From the NCBI RefSeq assembly GCF_001022965.1, contig NZ_LECZ01000019.1, positions 1 to 64,000 on the forward strand: a stretch of 64,000 nucleotides of DNA, given 5' to 3'. The translations under genes and the position numbers were made by a program. Source of the DNA: Enterobacter genomosp. O (GTDB taxonomy: Bacteria > Pseudomonadota > Gammaproteobacteria > Enterobacterales > Enterobacteriaceae). Shown here one piece after another: positions 55,201 to 64,000 of the stretch. Numbering within the stretch: the first letter of the stretch is position 1; the number at the start of each line of letters is the position of its first letter. The notes beneath the pieces are model-generated. The model made no database searches, had not been told where the DNA came from, and saw only the letters and a list, made by a program, of their open reading frames with translations.

Positions 55201-55375
55201 AACGGCTCCCAGCAATGAGAAAAGTTCTCAAAATAGTAATTAAGGCCTTCCGCACTCACCTTAAATTTTTGACATCAAACGTCGCAAAAGCTGTCCGTTT
55301 TTCAAGAAACAGACGAAAAAATCGGGAAATGCGGTCAGCGTCACATTGCCCTAAAACCCCGCCATGACTGGAAAT

Positions 55376-55391
55376 TGTGAACTCCCTCACG
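55376..55391 (+). promoter_or_regulatory. CRP site in the rhaS-rhaB control region
   Basis: TGTGA-ACTCCC-TCACG matches the CRP pattern in 9 of 10 defined positions and lies just upstream of the RhaS site for rhaBAD, the same order as in E. coli. The remainder of 55201-55375 is AT-rich and would contain the RhaR-dependent rhaSR promoter. Confidence 0.8.
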
Positions 55392-55394
55392 TTC

Positions 55395-55443
55395 ATCTTT
55401 GCTTTCTTGCCAGCGCGAGATTCGTGCTGTCAGTGATGAGAAG
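55395..55443 (+). promoter_or_regulatory. RhaS operator of rhaBAD
   Basis: Two half-sites resemble the E. coli rhaI1/I2 elements: ATCTTTGCTTTCTTGCC (55395-55411) and CTGTCAGTGATGAGAAGG (55427-55444). They are about 16 bp apart, as in the known RhaS dimer site, with the promoter directly downstream. Confidence 0.8.
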
Positions 55444-55501
55444 GTGGTCTTTTCTTCCCTTTTTTACACTCAGCACCAATGACTTAAGAAGGGACCTGAC
55501 C

Positions 55502-56971
55502 ATGACTTTTCGCCATTGTGTGGCTGTCGATTTAGGCGCATCCAGCGGCCGCGTAATGCTCGCCACCTGGGATTGCAGCGAGCGCACATTTACGCTTCGC
55601 GAAATGCACCGTTTCGCCAATTGCCTGCAAAAACAGAACGGTTTTGATACCTGGGATATTGATGCCCTGGAAGCGGAGATCCGCACCGGGCTGAACAACG
55701 TCTGCAATAACGGCATACGCATCGACAGCATCGGTATTGATACCTGGGGCGTGGACTACGTTCTGCTCGACAGCCATGGCGAACGCATTGGCCTGCCCGT
55801 CTCGTATCGCGACAGCCGCACCGATGGGCTGATGGCGCACGCCATCGCACAGCTTGGCAAGGACAACATCTATGGCCGCAGCGGCATACAGTTTCTGCCG
55901 TTTAACACGCTGTACCAGCTACATGCGCTGGTTAAGCAGCAGCCGGAGCTGGTCAAAAAGGTGGCGCATGCCCTGCTGATCCCGGACTACTTAAGCTACA
56001 GGCTGACCGGCAACATGAACTGGGAATACACCAACGCCACCACCACGCAGCTGGTCAACATCAACACCGATAGCTGGGATGAACACCTGCTGGCATGGAC
56101 GGGCGCCTCGCCTTCCTGGTTCGGCGCGCCGACCCATCCGGGGAATGTGATCGGTTACTGGATTTGCCCGCAGGGGAATGAAATCCCGGTGGTTGCCGTC
56201 GCCAGTCACGATACCGCCAGCGCGGTGATTGCATCCCCGCTGGCCAGTAAAGACGCGGCCTACCTCTCTTCCGGCACCTGGTCGCTGATGGGCTTTGAGA
56301 GCAAAACGCCTTACACCAGCGACGCCGCTCTGGCGGCGAACATCACTAACGAAGGCGGTGCCGAAGGACGCTACCGTGTGCTGAAGAACATCATGGGTCT
56401 CTGGCTGCTCCAGCGGATACTGAAAGAGCAGCACATTTCCGACCTGCCTGCACTTATCACAGAAACCGAAAAGCTGAAGGCCTGTACGTTCCTGATCAAC
56501 CCGAACGACGACCGCTTTATTAACCCGGTGCATATGAGCGCCGAAATCCAGGCCGCCTGTTTCGAAGCCGGGCAGCCGGTGCCCTCCAGTCCTGCCGAGC
56601 TGGCGCGCTGCATTTTTGACAGTCTCGCCCTGCTCTACGCGGATGTCCTGAGCGAGCTGGCGAGCCTTCGCGGCAAACCGTTTAGCCAGCTGCATATCGT
56701 GGGCGGCGGCTGCCAGAACCATCTGCTGAACCAGCTCTGCGCCGATGCCTGCGGTATCACCGTGGTGGCGGGTCCGGTGGAGGCCTCGACGCTCGGCAAC
56801 ATCGGTATTCAGCTAATGACCCTGGACGAACTTGCAGACGTCGACGAATTCCGTTCGGTGGTCACCGCGAATACCTGCCTGACCACCTTCATCCCTAATC
56901 CCTGCCATGAAATTGCCCGCTACCGGGCGCAGTTTCAGCAAAAACGACTGACTAAGGAGCTTTGCGCATGA
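55502..56971 (+). CDS. rhaB: Rhamnulokinase RhaB
   Basis: Phosphorylates L-rhamnulose with ATP; FGGY kinase. It has 489 residues, as in E. coli. The first phosphate loop [14 protein letters not shown] is at 8-21; [15 protein letters not shown] carries the catalytic Asp region; [13 protein letters not shown] and the C-terminal [15 protein letters not shown] complete the fold. The start [12 protein letters not shown] (55502) is chosen because upstream frame sequence is promoter. It overlaps rhaA by 4 nt. Confidence 0.97.
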   Translation: MTFRHCVAVDLGASSGRVMLATWDCSERTFTLREMHRFANCLQKQNGFDTWDIDALEAEIRTGLNNVCNNGIRIDSIGIDTWGVDYVLLDSHGERIGLPVSYRDSRTDGLMAHAIAQLGKDNIYGRSGIQFLPFNTLYQLHALVKQQPELVKKVAHALLIPDYLSYRLTGNMNWEYTNATTTQLVNINTDSWDEHLLAWTGASPSWFGAPTHPGNVIGYWICPQGNEIPVVAVASHDTASAVIASPLASKDAAYLSSGTWSLMGFESKTPYTSDAALAANITNEGGAEGRYRVLKNIMGLWLLQRILKEQHISDLPALITETEKLKACTFLINPNDDRFINPVHMSAEIQAACFEAGQPVPSSPAELARCIFDSLALLYADVLSELASLRGKPFSQLHIVGGGCQNHLLNQLCADACGITVVAGPVEASTLGNIGIQLMTLDELADVDEFRSVVTANTCLTTFIPNPCHEIARYRAQFQQKRLTKELCA

Positions 56972-58227
56972 CCACTCAACTTCAACAAGCCTGGGATCTG
57001 GCTAAACAGCGTTTCGCCGCCGTCGGCGTAGATGTCGAAGCGGCGCTGCGCCAGCTCGACCGACTGCCGGTCTCCATGCACTGCTGGCAGGGCGATGACG
57101 TCGCCGGTTTCGAGAACCCAGGCGGTTCTCTGACGGGTGGCATTCAGGCGACGGGTAACTACCCGGGCAAAGCGCGCAACGCTACCGAACTGCGTGCCGA
57201 CCTGGAACTGGCGCTGAGCCTGATTCCGGGGCCAAAACGCCTGAATCTGCACGCGATCTATCTGGAGTCCGATGAACCGGTGGCGCGTAACGAGATCAAA
57301 CCGGAACACTTTAAAAACTGGGTGGAATGGGCGAAAACCAACAAGCTGGGCCTGGACTTTAACCCCTCCTGCTTCTCGCACCCGCTGAGCGCGGACGGTT
57401 TTACCCTCGCGCATGCCAACGACGAAATCCGTCAGTTCTGGATCGACCACGTAAAAGCCAGCCGCCGCGTCTCGGCCTGGTTTGGCGAGCAGCTTGGCAC
57501 GCCGTCGGTAATGAACATCTGGATCCCGGACGGCATGAAAGACATCACCGTCGACCGCCTGGCCCCGCGTCAGCGCCTGCTGGCCGCGCTGGATGAGGCC
57601 ATCAGCGAAAAACTGGATCCGGCGCACCACATCGACGCCGTAGAGAGCAAGCTGTTCGGCATCGGCGCGGAGAGCTACACCGTCGGTTCAAACGAGTTCT
57701 ACATGGGTTACGCCACCAGCCGCCAGACCGCGCTGTGCCTGGATGCCGGCCACTTCCATCCGACTGAGGTGATCTCCGACAAAATCTCCGCCGCCATGCT
57801 CTTCGTACCGCGCCTGCTGCTGCACGTCAGCCGTCCGGTGCGCTGGGACAGCGACCACGTGGTGCTGCTGGATGACGAAACCCAGGCGATTGCCAGCGAA
57901 ATCATCCGTCACGACCTCTTTGACCGCGTCCACATTGGCCTCGACTTCTTCGATGCCTCCATCAACCGCATCGCGGCATGGGTGATCGGCACCCGTAACA
58001 TGAAAAAAGCCCTGCTGCGCGCGCTGCTGGAGCCTGTCGCGGCGCTGAAACAGCTGGAAGCAAACGGCGACTACACCGCGCGCCTGGCGCTGCTGGAAGA
58101 GCAAAAATCCCTGCCGTGGCAGGCGGTGTGGGAGATGTACTGCCAGCGTCACGACGCGCCGGCAGGCAGCCAGTGGCTGGACAACGTGCGGGCGTATGAG
58201 AAAGACGTGTTGAGTCAGCGCGGGTAA
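56968..58227 (+). CDS. rhaA: L-rhamnose isomerase RhaA
   Basis: Manganese/zinc enzyme converting L-rhamnose to L-rhamnulose. It has 419 residues, as in E. coli. Metal-binding and catalytic segments are present: [14 protein letters not shown] near 34-47, [12 protein letters not shown] near 129-140, [11 protein letters not shown] near 252-262 and [11 protein letters not shown] near 293-303. It starts within the rhaB stop (ATGA). Two palindromic repeats separate it from rhaD. Confidence 0.97.
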   Translation: MTTQLQQAWDLAKQRFAAVGVDVEAALRQLDRLPVSMHCWQGDDVAGFENPGGSLTGGIQATGNYPGKARNATELRADLELALSLIPGPKRLNLHAIYLESDEPVARNEIKPEHFKNWVEWAKTNKLGLDFNPSCFSHPLSADGFTLAHANDEIRQFWIDHVKASRRVSAWFGEQLGTPSVMNIWIPDGMKDITVDRLAPRQRLLAALDEAISEKLDPAHHIDAVESKLFGIGAESYTVGSNEFYMGYATSRQTALCLDAGHFHPTEVISDKISAAMLFVPRLLLHVSRPVRWDSDHVVLLDDETQAIASEIIRHDLFDRVHIGLDFFDASINRIAAWVIGTRNMKKALLRALLEPVAALKQLEANGDYTARLALLEEQKSLPWQAVWEMYCQRHDAPAGSQWLDNVRAYEKDVLSQRG

Positions 58228-58231
58228 CTGC

Positions 58232-58315
58232 CCCCTCACCCCTGCCCTCTCCCCAAAGGGGAGAGGGAGCAAACCATCCCCTCTCCCCTTTGGGGAGAGG
58301 GTTAGGGTGAGGGGT
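58232..58315. repeat. Paired CCCTCTCCC palindromes between rhaA and rhaD
   Basis: Two copies of the palindromic repeat in opposite orientation, 58232-58267 and 58277-58315, with arms CCCTCTCCCC-AAA-GGGGAGAGGG and CCCTCTCCCC-TTT-GGGGAGAGGG. The outer arms CCCCTCACCC and GGGTGAGGGG also pair, so the whole 84 bp forms one long inverted repeat inside the operon. Confidence 0.9.
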
Positions 58316-58348
58316 TCAACCTCACCGCGATAACTGGAAATGAAAACT

Positions 58349-59179
58349 ATGCAGACCATCACCCATTCCTGGTTCGTCCAGGGCATGATCAAAGCCACCT
58401 CCGACGCCTGGCTGAAGGGCTGGGACGAGCGCAACGGCGGCAACCTGACGCTGCGCCTGGACGACGCGGATATAGAACCGTTCGCGGCCGATTTCCACCA
58501 GAAGCCGCGCTATATCGCGCTGAGCCAGCCGATGCCGCTGCTCGCCAACACGCCGTTTATCGTCACCGGTTCCGGTAAGTTCTTCCGTAACGTCCAGCTC
58601 GATCCAGCGGCCAATCTCGGCGTGGTGAAAGTGGACAGCGACGGCGCGGGCTATCACATCCTGTGGGGCCTGACCGACGAGGCGGTGCCCACCTCCGAAC
58701 TGCCGGCGCACTTCCTCTCCCACTGCGAGCGCATCAAGGCGACTAACGGCAAAGACCGCGTGATTATGCACTGCCACGCCACCAACCTGATCGCCCTAAC
58801 CTACGTGCTGGAAAACAGCTCCGATTTCATCACCCGCAAGCTATGGGAAGGCAGTACCGAGTGTCTGGTGGTGTTCCCGGACGGCGTCGGCATTCTGCCC
58901 TGGATGGTACCGGGTACCGACGAAATCGGCCAGGCAACCGCCCAGGATATGCAAAAACATTCGCTGGTGCTGTGGCCGTTCCACGGCGTGTTTGGCAGCG
59001 GCCCTACGCTTGATGAAACCTTCGGCCTGATCGACACCGCCGAGAAATCAGCGGAAGTGCTGGTGAAGGTGTACTCCATGGGCGGTATGAAGCAAACCAT
59101 TACCCGCGAAGAGCTTATTGCACTCGGCAAGCGCTTCGGTGTGACCCCGCTACGTTCAGCGCTGGAAATATACGCATAA
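58349..59179 (+). CDS. rhaD: Rhamnulose-1-phosphate aldolase RhaD
   Basis: Zinc class II aldolase that splits rhamnulose 1-phosphate to dihydroxyacetone phosphate and L-lactaldehyde. It has 276 residues (E. coli 274). Zinc ligands His141 and His143 lie in MHCHATN and a third in [16 protein letters not shown] and GSGKFFRN form the phosphate site. An in-frame ATG 9 nt upstream is too close to GGAA, so 58349 is preferred. Part of rhaBAD. Confidence 0.96.
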   Translation: MQTITHSWFVQGMIKATSDAWLKGWDERNGGNLTLRLDDADIEPFAADFHQKPRYIALSQPMPLLANTPFIVTGSGKFFRNVQLDPAANLGVVKVDSDGAGYHILWGLTDEAVPTSELPAHFLSHCERIKATNGKDRVIMHCHATNLIALTYVLENSSDFITRKLWEGSTECLVVFPDGVGILPWMVPGTDEIGQATAQDMQKHSLVLWPFHGVFGSGPTLDETFGLIDTAEKSAEVLVKVYSMGGMKQTITREELIALGKRFGVTPLRSALEIYA

Positions 59180-59225
59180 ACCCTCGCTGACCGGACGGTA
59201 CGGGCGATAGTTAAGGAGAATTATC

Positions 59226-60374
59226 ATGAGCTTTATGTTGGCACTTCCAAAAATCAGCCTGCACGGCGCGGGCGCTATTGGCGACATGGTCAACCTGGTG
59301 GCGAACAAACGGTGGGGCAAAGCGCTGATTGTCACCGACGGTCAGCTGGTGAAGCTGGGCCTGCTGGACGGTCTGTTTACCGCGCTGGATGCGCACCAGA
59401 TGTCATATCAGCTGTTTGACGCGGTCTTTCCCAACCCAACGGAGGCGCTGGTACAGAAGGGTTTCGCGGCATACCGGGAAGCCGCGTGTGATTACATTAT
59501 CGCCTTCGGCGGCGGCAGCCCAATTGATACCGCCAAGGCGATTAAAATCCTCACCGCCAACCCCGGTCCGTCAACCGATTATTCCGGCGTCGGCAAGGTG
59601 AAAAGTGCGGGCGTGCCGCTGGTGGCGATCAACACCACCGCAGGCACGGCGGCGGAGATGACCAGCAATGCGGTAATCATCGACTCCGCGCGTCAGGTGA
59701 AAGAGGTGATTATTGACCCGAACATCATCCCGGATATCGCCGTGGACGATGCCAGCGTCATGCTGGATATTCCTGCCTCCGTGACCGCCGCAACCGGTAT
59801 GGATGCCTTGACCCACGCCATTGAAGCCTACGTGTCCGTTGGCTCGCACCCGCTGACTGATGCCAACGCGCTGGAAGCGATTCGCCTGATCAACCTGTGG
59901 CTGCCGGAAGCGGTCAACAACGGTCATAACCTTGAAGCGCGCGAGCAAATGGCGTTTGGTCAGTATCTGGCGGGCATGGCGTTTAACAGTGCGGGTCTCG
60001 GCCTTGTGCATGCTTTGGCGCACCAGCCGGGCGCGACGCACAACCTGCCGCACGGCGTGTGCAACGCCATCCTGCTGCCGATCGTCGAAAACTTTAACCG
60101 CCCGAACGCGGTCGTCCGCTTCGCCCGCGTGGCGCAGGCGATGGGCGTCGATACCCGCGGCATGAGTGATGAAGCCGCCAGCATGTCTGCCATTCAGGCG
60201 ATTCGCGACCTGAGCGCTCGCGTTGGCATCCCTGCGGGCTTCAGCCAGCTCGGCGTGACCAAAGCCGATATTGAAGGCTGGCTGGATAAAGCCCTCGCCG
60301 ATCCCTGTGCGCCATGCAATCCGCGCCCCGCCAGCCGTGAGGAAGTTCGCGAACTCTATCTGGAGGCTCTATGA
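59226..60374 (+). CDS. fucO: Iron-containing alcohol dehydrogenase, probable lactaldehyde reductase
   Basis: Group III alcohol dehydrogenase of 382 residues, the length of FucO and YiaY. NAD-binding [13 protein letters not shown] near 94-106; metal ligands in [11 protein letters not shown] and [19 protein letters not shown]. The N-terminus looks closer to YiaY than to E. coli FucO, so the symbol is functional rather than strict orthology. Placed between rhaD and rhaM, and overlapping rhaM by 4 nt, it very likely reduces the L-lactaldehyde from RhaD to 1,2-propanediol under low oxygen. K-12 lacks a gene here. Confidence 0.85.
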   Translation: MSFMLALPKISLHGAGAIGDMVNLVANKRWGKALIVTDGQLVKLGLLDGLFTALDAHQMSYQLFDAVFPNPTEALVQKGFAAYREAACDYIIAFGGGSPIDTAKAIKILTANPGPSTDYSGVGKVKSAGVPLVAINTTAGTAAEMTSNAVIIDSARQVKEVIIDPNIIPDIAVDDASVMLDIPASVTAATGMDALTHAIEAYVSVGSHPLTDANALEAIRLINLWLPEAVNNGHNLEAREQMAFGQYLAGMAFNSAGLGLVHALAHQPGATHNLPHGVCNAILLPIVENFNRPNAVVRFARVAQAMGVDTRGMSDEAASMSAIQAIRDLSARVGIPAGFSQLGVTKADIEGWLDKALADPCAPCNPRPASREEVRELYLEAL

Positions 60375-60685
60375 TCCGCAAAGCGTTTGTGATGCAGGTG
60401 AACCCGGACGCGCACGAGGAGTACGCGCGTCGCCACAATCCGATTTGGCCCGAGCTGGAAAAGGTGCTGAAAGATCATGGCGCGCATCACTACGCCATTT
60501 ATCTCGATAAGGCACGCAATCTGCTGTTTGCTACCGTAGAGATTGAATCGGAGGAGCGCTGGAACGCGGTCGCGAATACCGACGTCTGCCAGCGCTGGTG
60601 GAAACACATGCGTGATGTAATGCCATCGAACCCGGACAATAGCCCGGTGAGTGCCGGGCTGGAAGAGGTGTTTTACCTGGCGTGA
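60371..60685 (+). CDS. rhaM: L-rhamnose mutarotase RhaM
   Basis: Interconverts the alpha and beta anomers of L-rhamnose to feed the isomerase. It has 104 aa, as in E. coli, with [18 protein letters not shown], the acid/base His22 in RRHNPIW, and [10 protein letters not shown] near the C-terminus. ATGA overlap with the preceding dehydrogenase shows it is the last gene of the rha operon. A hairpin CATCCTC...GAGGATG (60698-60718) follows without a T run. Confidence 0.95.
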   Translation: MIRKAFVMQVNPDAHEEYARRHNPIWPELEKVLKDHGAHHYAIYLDKARNLLFATVEIESEERWNAVANTDVCQRWWKHMRDVMPSNPDNSPVSAGLEEVFYLA

Positions 60686-60729
60686 AGACGTTGCCGACAT
60701 CCTCCTGAAGCGAGGATGCGGGATCCTTG

Positions 60730-61278
60730 TTAGTTTTGTTCCGCCACCAGCAGCGCATACGTGTCTGGCTCCAGAGCCTTAAAGATGTGCGGCTGGTCGG
60801 CGGGGTAACAGATGTAATCTCCTGCGGTGAGCTCTTCCGCCGCGTCAAGCAGGCCGACCAGAGCCCGTCCCTGCGTCACAATAATATGCTCTACTGAGCC
60901 AGGCGAATGTGGCTGGGAAATGCGATCTGCACCCGGCTGGGTCATTAGAAGGTAGACATCGCGGCGCGCGCCCGGAGGGCATGCCGCCAGTAAAATTGCC
61001 TCATAGTTAGCCTGCCCGGCGACCACTTTCGTCCCTTCACCACGGCGGATCACCTGCGTGGTCGGGAGCTGCGGCTCAAGCAGGCGGGCGAAAGGAATAT
61101 CCAGCGCCACGCAAAGCGACCACAGCGTTTCCAGGCTAGGGTTACCGTTGCCGGACTCCAGCTGAGAAAGCGTGGATTTAGCGATCCCGGCACGGCGGGC
61201 AATTTCCGCCAGTGAAAGTCCGGTTCGCAGGCGTTCTCGCACCAGACTTTTGGCGATCACGCTGATTGGCTGCGTCAT
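60730..61278 (-). CDS. Xre-family regulator with C-terminal cupin domain
   Basis: A 182-residue regulator. The N-terminal helix-turn-helix (about 9-66) reads LSLAEIARRAGIAKSTLSQLESG; the C-terminal cupin (about 105-178) contains SPGSVEHIIVTQGRALVGL and GDYICYPADQPHIF. This is the SutR/YdcN-like class that senses small molecules. Divergent from azlCD, with matched inverted repeats in the gap, so it probably controls that operon and itself. The ligand is unknown; an amino acid is plausible from context. Confidence 0.88.
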   Translation of the reverse strand: MTQPISVIAKSLVRERLRTGLSLAEIARRAGIAKSTLSQLESGNGNPSLETLWSLCVALDIPFARLLEPQLPTTQVIRRGEGTKVVAGQANYEAILLAACPPGARRDVYLLMTQPGADRISQPHSPGSVEHIIVTQGRALVGLLDAAEELTAGDYICYPADQPHIFKALEPDTYALLVAEQN

Positions 61279-61300
61279 ATAACGGCCTCTTGTTCTATAA

Positions 61301-61366
61301 ATCGAACGAATCGTTCATCTTGAAAAACAGTTCTGTTGCGTTCATTATAATGGATATTCGTTCGAT
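61301..61366. promoter_or_regulatory. Divergent regulator/azlC control region with paired operators
   Basis: ATCGAACGAAT (61301-61311) recurs in perfect inverted form ATTCGTTCGAT (61356-61366). The first copy belongs to a local palindrome GAACG-AAT-CGTTC (61304-61316). A -10 TATAAT for azlC lies at 61346-61351, so the right copy covers its likely start site. TTATAG near 61294 could be the -10 of the regulator gene, placing the left copy just upstream of it. Confidence 0.7.
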
Positions 61367-61380
61367 ATGGCTAAAATTGT

Positions 61381-62040
61381 ATGAAGCATCATCTCTCCTG
61401 CCTGAAAGGCGACACCATAAAAGCAATCATCCTGGTTTGCCTCGCGGTCGGCGTGGTCGGGATGTCCTACGGCTCCCTGGCGATGGCCTACGGTTTTCCG
61501 GTCTGGGTACCGTTTGTACTCTCCATTACCGTGCTCGCGGGCGCGTCCGAATTTATGTTTATCGGCATTGTGGCAAGCGGCGGTAACCCGCTGGCGGCAG
61601 CGGCGGCGGGGTTGCTGGTCAACGCGCGCCATGTGCCGTTCGGCGTGACGGTGCGTGAACTGGTGGGCAAACGGGGCCTGAGCCTTCTGGGTTGCCACAT
61701 CATGAACGACGAAAGCGTGGTGTTTGGCCTGTCGCAAAAAACGCCCGAACAGCGGAAAGCGGCGTACTGGTTATGCGGTTTAGGCGTGGCGATTATCTGG
61801 CCGCTGGGGACCCTGCTGGGCGCCATGGTCGGCAAATTGCTGCCGGATCCGGAAACCATCGGTCTGGATGCGGTCTTCCCGGCCATATTGCTGGCGTTAG
61901 TGGTGCCCGCGTTTAAAAACCGCACCACGCTAATCCGCGCCTGCAGCGGCGCCGCTCTGTCGCTGGCCGCCGTGCCGTTTGCCCCGGTAGGATTACCGGT
62001 GCTGCTCTCTTTACTGGGTCTCGCTGCGAGGAAAAAATAA
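61381..62040 (+). CDS. azlC: AzlC-family branched-chain amino acid exporter, large subunit
   Basis: Inner-membrane protein of the LIV-E (AzlC/YgaZ) family, 219 residues with five to six hydrophobic spans. The conserved SITVLAGASEFMFIGIV, LLVNARHVPFGVTV and DESVVFGL segments are present. The ATG at 61381 has no clear ribosome site and would leave a short leader of about 23 nt from the predicted promoter; a later start cannot be excluded. It overlaps azlD by 1 nt (TAATG). Confidence 0.9.
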   Translation: MKHHLSCLKGDTIKAIILVCLAVGVVGMSYGSLAMAYGFPVWVPFVLSITVLAGASEFMFIGIVASGGNPLAAAAAGLLVNARHVPFGVTVRELVGKRGLSLLGCHIMNDESVVFGLSQKTPEQRKAAYWLCGLGVAIIWPLGTLLGAMVGKLLPDPETIGLDAVFPAILLALVVPAFKNRTTLIRACSGAALSLAAVPFAPVGLPVLLSLLGLAARKK

Positions 62041-62363
62041 TGGGAAATATGACGTTTTTTATTCTCGGCATCGCCATTTTGTCTGCGGGAACGTATCTGA
62101 TGCGTCTTGGCGGGGCGAAACTCGGCAGCAGGCTGGCATTGTCGGAGCGTTCTCAGGCGCTGTTGTCAGATGCGGCAACGGTATTGCTGTTTTCCGTGGC
62201 GCTGGCGACCACGTTTTATGAAGGGGAACACTTCGCCGGCATGGCCCGCGTGCTGGGCGTGGCGTTTGCGGTATTTCTGGCCTGGCGGAAAATGCCGTTA
62301 ATTGTGGTCATCGTGGCCGCGGCAGTGGTAACTGCGCTGCTGCGCGTGGCGGGCATAAACTAA
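62040..62363 (+). CDS. azlD: AzlD-family branched-chain amino acid exporter, small subunit
   Basis: A 107-aa membrane protein with three to four spans: ILGIAILSAGTYLMRLGG at 7-24, VLLFSVALATTF and LVVIVAAAVV-like ends. It pairs with AzlC, as YgaH with YgaZ, to export valine, leucine or related compounds. Translational coupling to azlC by TAATG. A GC-rich hairpin follows. Confidence 0.88.
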   Translation: MGNMTFFILGIAILSAGTYLMRLGGAKLGSRLALSERSQALLSDAATVLLFSVALATTFYEGEHFAGMARVLGVAFAVFLAWRKMPLIVVIVAAAVVTALLRVAGIN

Positions 62364-62387
62364 AAAAGCGCCCCGGGGGCGCTCTTT
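62364..62387 (+). terminator. Terminator of azlCD
   Basis: AGCGCCCC and GGGGGCGCT form a GC-rich stem directly after the azlD stop, followed by CTTT, a short T tract. Confidence 0.75.
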
Positions 62388-62403
62388 CGACGGTGTGACT
62401 CGC

Positions 62404-62616
62404 TTATTTAGTCAGTTCAGCGGTCATGTGTACGCGGTTACCTGAGAACGCCTGGGTAATTTTGTACGATGACGCACCGGCTTCCTGAGCCTGAGCCGCG
62501 ATTTTCGCTTCTGCACCGTCAATGGTGGATGCGGTTGCGGTCACGGTCTGCGCAGCGAAAGAACCGAAAGAAGCAGCCAGAGCGATTACAGCGACAAAAG
62601 TTTTGATGCTTTTCAT
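62404..62616 (-). CDS. DUF1471 (YhcN/BhsA family) small periplasmic protein
   Basis: A 70-residue precursor with signal peptide MKSIKTFVAVIALAASFGSFA (cleaved after about residue 21) and a minimal DUF1471 domain: TVTATASTIDGAEAKIAAQA, then AGASSYKITQAFSGNRVHMTAELTK, quoted here in parts. Family members are stress- or biofilm-related envelope proteins. The specific paralog is not assigned. AAAGGG precedes the ATG. It lies between azlCD and fdhD without operon partners. Confidence 0.85.
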   Translation of the reverse strand: MKSIKTFVAVIALAASFGSFAAQTVTATASTIDGAEAKIAAQAQEAGASSYKITQAFSGNRVHMTAELTK

Positions 62617-62730
62617 GATTTAAACCCTTTCATTAAGTTGTTTAGGTAAGGCACCGTGCCTTGATGAGATAAATACTAGACCTCATCGCGATCAACTAAA
62701 AGCGGAAGGATTTGCTATTATCATTCAAAA

Positions 62731-63567
62731 TTACTGATTAACTATCAATCGCTGCGGATGGGTATAAATTGTCGCCCTTCCCGGCTTGCAGAAGCCCACC
62801 AGCGTCAGGTTGCAGCGCTCCGCCACCTCCACCGCCAGCGTGGTTGCCGCCGACACGGCAAACAGGATTTCTACCCCGCACATCGCCGATTTTTGCACCA
62901 TCTCATAGCTGGCCCGGCTGGAAACGAGCGCCGCGCCCTGCTGCCAGACCTCACTTTCACGCGCGCGACGACCGAGCAGCTTATCCAACGCCACATGGCG
63001 GCCAACGTCCTCATGTCCCCCGGCGATATCGCCCGACGGCAACACCCACGCTGCCGCGTGCGTGCAGCCGCTCAGCTGGCCGATGGGCTGTACGTCGTTG
63101 AGGTGCTCAAGCGCATGGTTGAGGTTCGCCAGATTGAAGGTCTGAGTAAACGGCAGAGGTACAAGAGGCTTACCAATATCGTTGAGCTGCTCAACGCCGC
63201 AGACGCCGCAGCCGGTGCGCCCGGCCAGCGCCCGGCGGCGCTCTTTTAATCCCATAAAGCGGCGGCTGGAGAGCTCAATTTGTACTTCAAGGCCGTTGCA
63301 TGCCTGCACCACGTCCATGCCGTAGATCTCCTGTGGCTGCTCGATGATGCCTTCCGAAAGGGAGAACCCTATCGCGAACAGCTCAAGATCTTTCGGCGAA
63401 GCCATCATCACCACATGCGAGATGCCGTTGTAAACGAGCGCAACGGGCACTTCTTCCGCCAGAAAATCAGGCGTGGCATGGGTAATCTGGGGAGGTCTGT
63501 GTACTGACAGTTCCACAATGCCGGCAGGCAGGGGCGACGGATAGGGAGCACGGTTTTGTTTAGACAC
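62731..63567 (-). CDS. fdhD: Formate dehydrogenase accessory sulfurtransferase FdhD
   Basis: Transfers sulfur from IscS to the molybdenum cofactor for formate dehydrogenases. I use the GTG at 63567 ([15 protein letters not shown] 8 nt upstream), giving 278 aa against 277 in E. coli; a TTG 18 nt further up lacks a ribosome site. The functional cysteine pair Cys120 and Cys123 lies in [27 protein letters not shown] and [11 protein letters not shown] are conserved. Divergent from fdoG, its client. Confidence 0.95.
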   Translation of the reverse strand: MSKQNRAPYPSPLPAGIVELSVHRPPQITHATPDFLAEEVPVALVYNGISHVVMMASPKDLELFAIGFSLSEGIIEQPQEIYGMDVVQACNGLEVQIELSSRRFMGLKERRRALAGRTGCGVCGVEQLNDIGKPLVPLPFTQTFNLANLNHALEHLNDVQPIGQLSGCTHAAAWVLPSGDIAGGHEDVGRHVALDKLLGRRARESEVWQQGAALVSSRASYEMVQKSAMCGVEILFAVSAATTLAVEVAERCNLTLVGFCKPGRATIYTHPQRLIVNQ

Positions 63568-63729
63568 AGCGGTATTCCTGAACAACCACGGAAGCGAGCC
63601 TGCTATTGCAGCACAAACTACAGGCGTTACGCATAGTATGGATCAACTTTTCGACAACCATTCTCCTACTCATTTAGAAGGGGTGCAACCTGACGCCCGC
63701 TACACCGCTTTAACATGCAGAGCTGTTAA

Positions 63730-63745
63730 TGTGATCGATATCACA
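63730..63745. promoter_or_regulatory. CRP/FNR-type palindrome upstream of fdoG
   Basis: TGTGA-TCGATA-TCACA is a perfect CRP palindrome. FNR (TTGAT-N4-ATCAA) fits less well. It lies 194 bp before fdoG and 163 bp before fdhD. The rest of the 371-bp gap has hairpins ATCCCTC...GAGGGAT (63830-63852) and CGCAAA...TTTGCG (63856-63875) in the fdoG leader, and no gene. Confidence 0.75.
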
Positions 63746-63938
63746 CTTTATAATCAACATGGTGATAATACGTTCACTTTGTATTAACGCCATTAGAACA
63801 GCTGTACCGACATTGTGGTATTCTGATGATATCCCTCGTGGAATTGAGGGATTAACGCAAATTTTTTCCTTTGCGGTCATTTTTCAACCGTGAAGTCAAA
63901 ACTACATATGTAAGCAATGTCGAAACAAGGAGTGACCC

Positions 63939-64000
63939 ATGCAGGTCAGCAGAAGGCAGTTCTTTAAGATCTGCGCTGGCGGTATGGCAGGCACCACGGC
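63939..64000 (+). CDS. fdoG: Formate dehydrogenase-O major subunit FdoG (5' end only)
   Basis: Only 20 codons are inside the window: MQVSRRQFFKICAGGMAGTT. The SRRQFFK twin-arginine motif is the Tat signal of respiratory formate dehydrogenase large subunits, and the sequence equals the E. coli FdoG start as I recall it. AAGGAG lies 6 nt before the ATG. Placement beside fdhD supports fdoG rather than fdnG. The selenocysteine site lies beyond the window end. Confidence 0.92.
   Translation, partial: MQVSRRQFFKICAGGMAGTT

Noticed and set aside
60698..60718. Hairpin CATCCTC/GAGGATG after rhaM as a Rho-independent terminator
   Set aside because: No T run follows on either strand; it may shape the 3' end but is not listed as a terminator.

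Overview
The window is chromosomal DNA of an Enterobacteriaceae member close to Escherichia coli, most likely Enterobacter or a near relative. Almost every protein is near-identical in length and motifs to a K-12 product, and the order follows the K-12 rrnB-murI to fdhD-fdoG arc. Differences point away from E. coli itself. The frw/pfl and ptsA genes are missing between the yijO-like regulator and fsaB-gldA, and kdgT is missing between yiiM and sodA. A fucO-type dehydrogenase sits inside the rhamnose operon. An anion transporter follows cdh, and an azlCD exporter pair lies before fdhD. The genus is inferred from gene content and repeats, not proven. I see no prophage, insertion sequence, CRISPR array, tRNA or integron.

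Layout. 1-314: promoters and antiterminator of an rRNA operon running leftwards out of the window. 315-8211: murI, btuB with a cobalamin riboswitch, trmA, fabR-yijD, sthA, oxyR and the sRNA oxyS. 8335-15733: argCBH and argE diverging from ARG boxes, then ppc. 15829-20765: AraC regulator, fsaB-gldA, katG. 20914-26218: the methionine genes metF, metBL and metJ with MET boxes. 26267-34654: rpmE, priA, cytR, ftsN, hslVU, menA, rraA. 34713-35152: an unrecognised structured region with a 35-codon ORF. 35237-42236: zapB, glpFKX, fpr, yiiR, yiiQ, tpiA. 42284-47755: DASS-type transporter, cdh, sbp, pfkA, fieF. 47845-51427: cpxP with the 3'-UTR sRNA cpxQ, cpxRA, yiiM. 51498-60685: sodA and the L-rhamnose regulon. 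60730-64000: Xre-cupin regulator/azlCD, a DUF1471 protein, fdhD and the start of fdoG.

Functional links. Several oxidative and envelope stress functions lie here: oxyR/oxyS, katG, sodA, fpr, cpxPRA, fieF. So do two complete carbon routes, for glycerol (glpF, glpK, glpX, gldA, tpiA, pfkA) and for rhamnose (rhaT, rhaBAD, lactaldehyde reductase, rhaM). Methionine control by MetJ may reach vitamin B12 uptake, because MET-box-like repeats lie over the predicted btuB promoter. Intergenic regions are rich in two palindromic repeat families: classical REP/BIME units and a CCCTCACCC/GGGAGAGGG palindrome.

Most of the window is conserved core genome. The parts I would look at again are the small ORF at 35015-35122 and its structured leader, the MET-box-like sites at btuB, the altered terminator loop of oxyS, and the azlCD locus with its matched inverted repeats. 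Comparisons with E. coli are from memory; no database search was possible.
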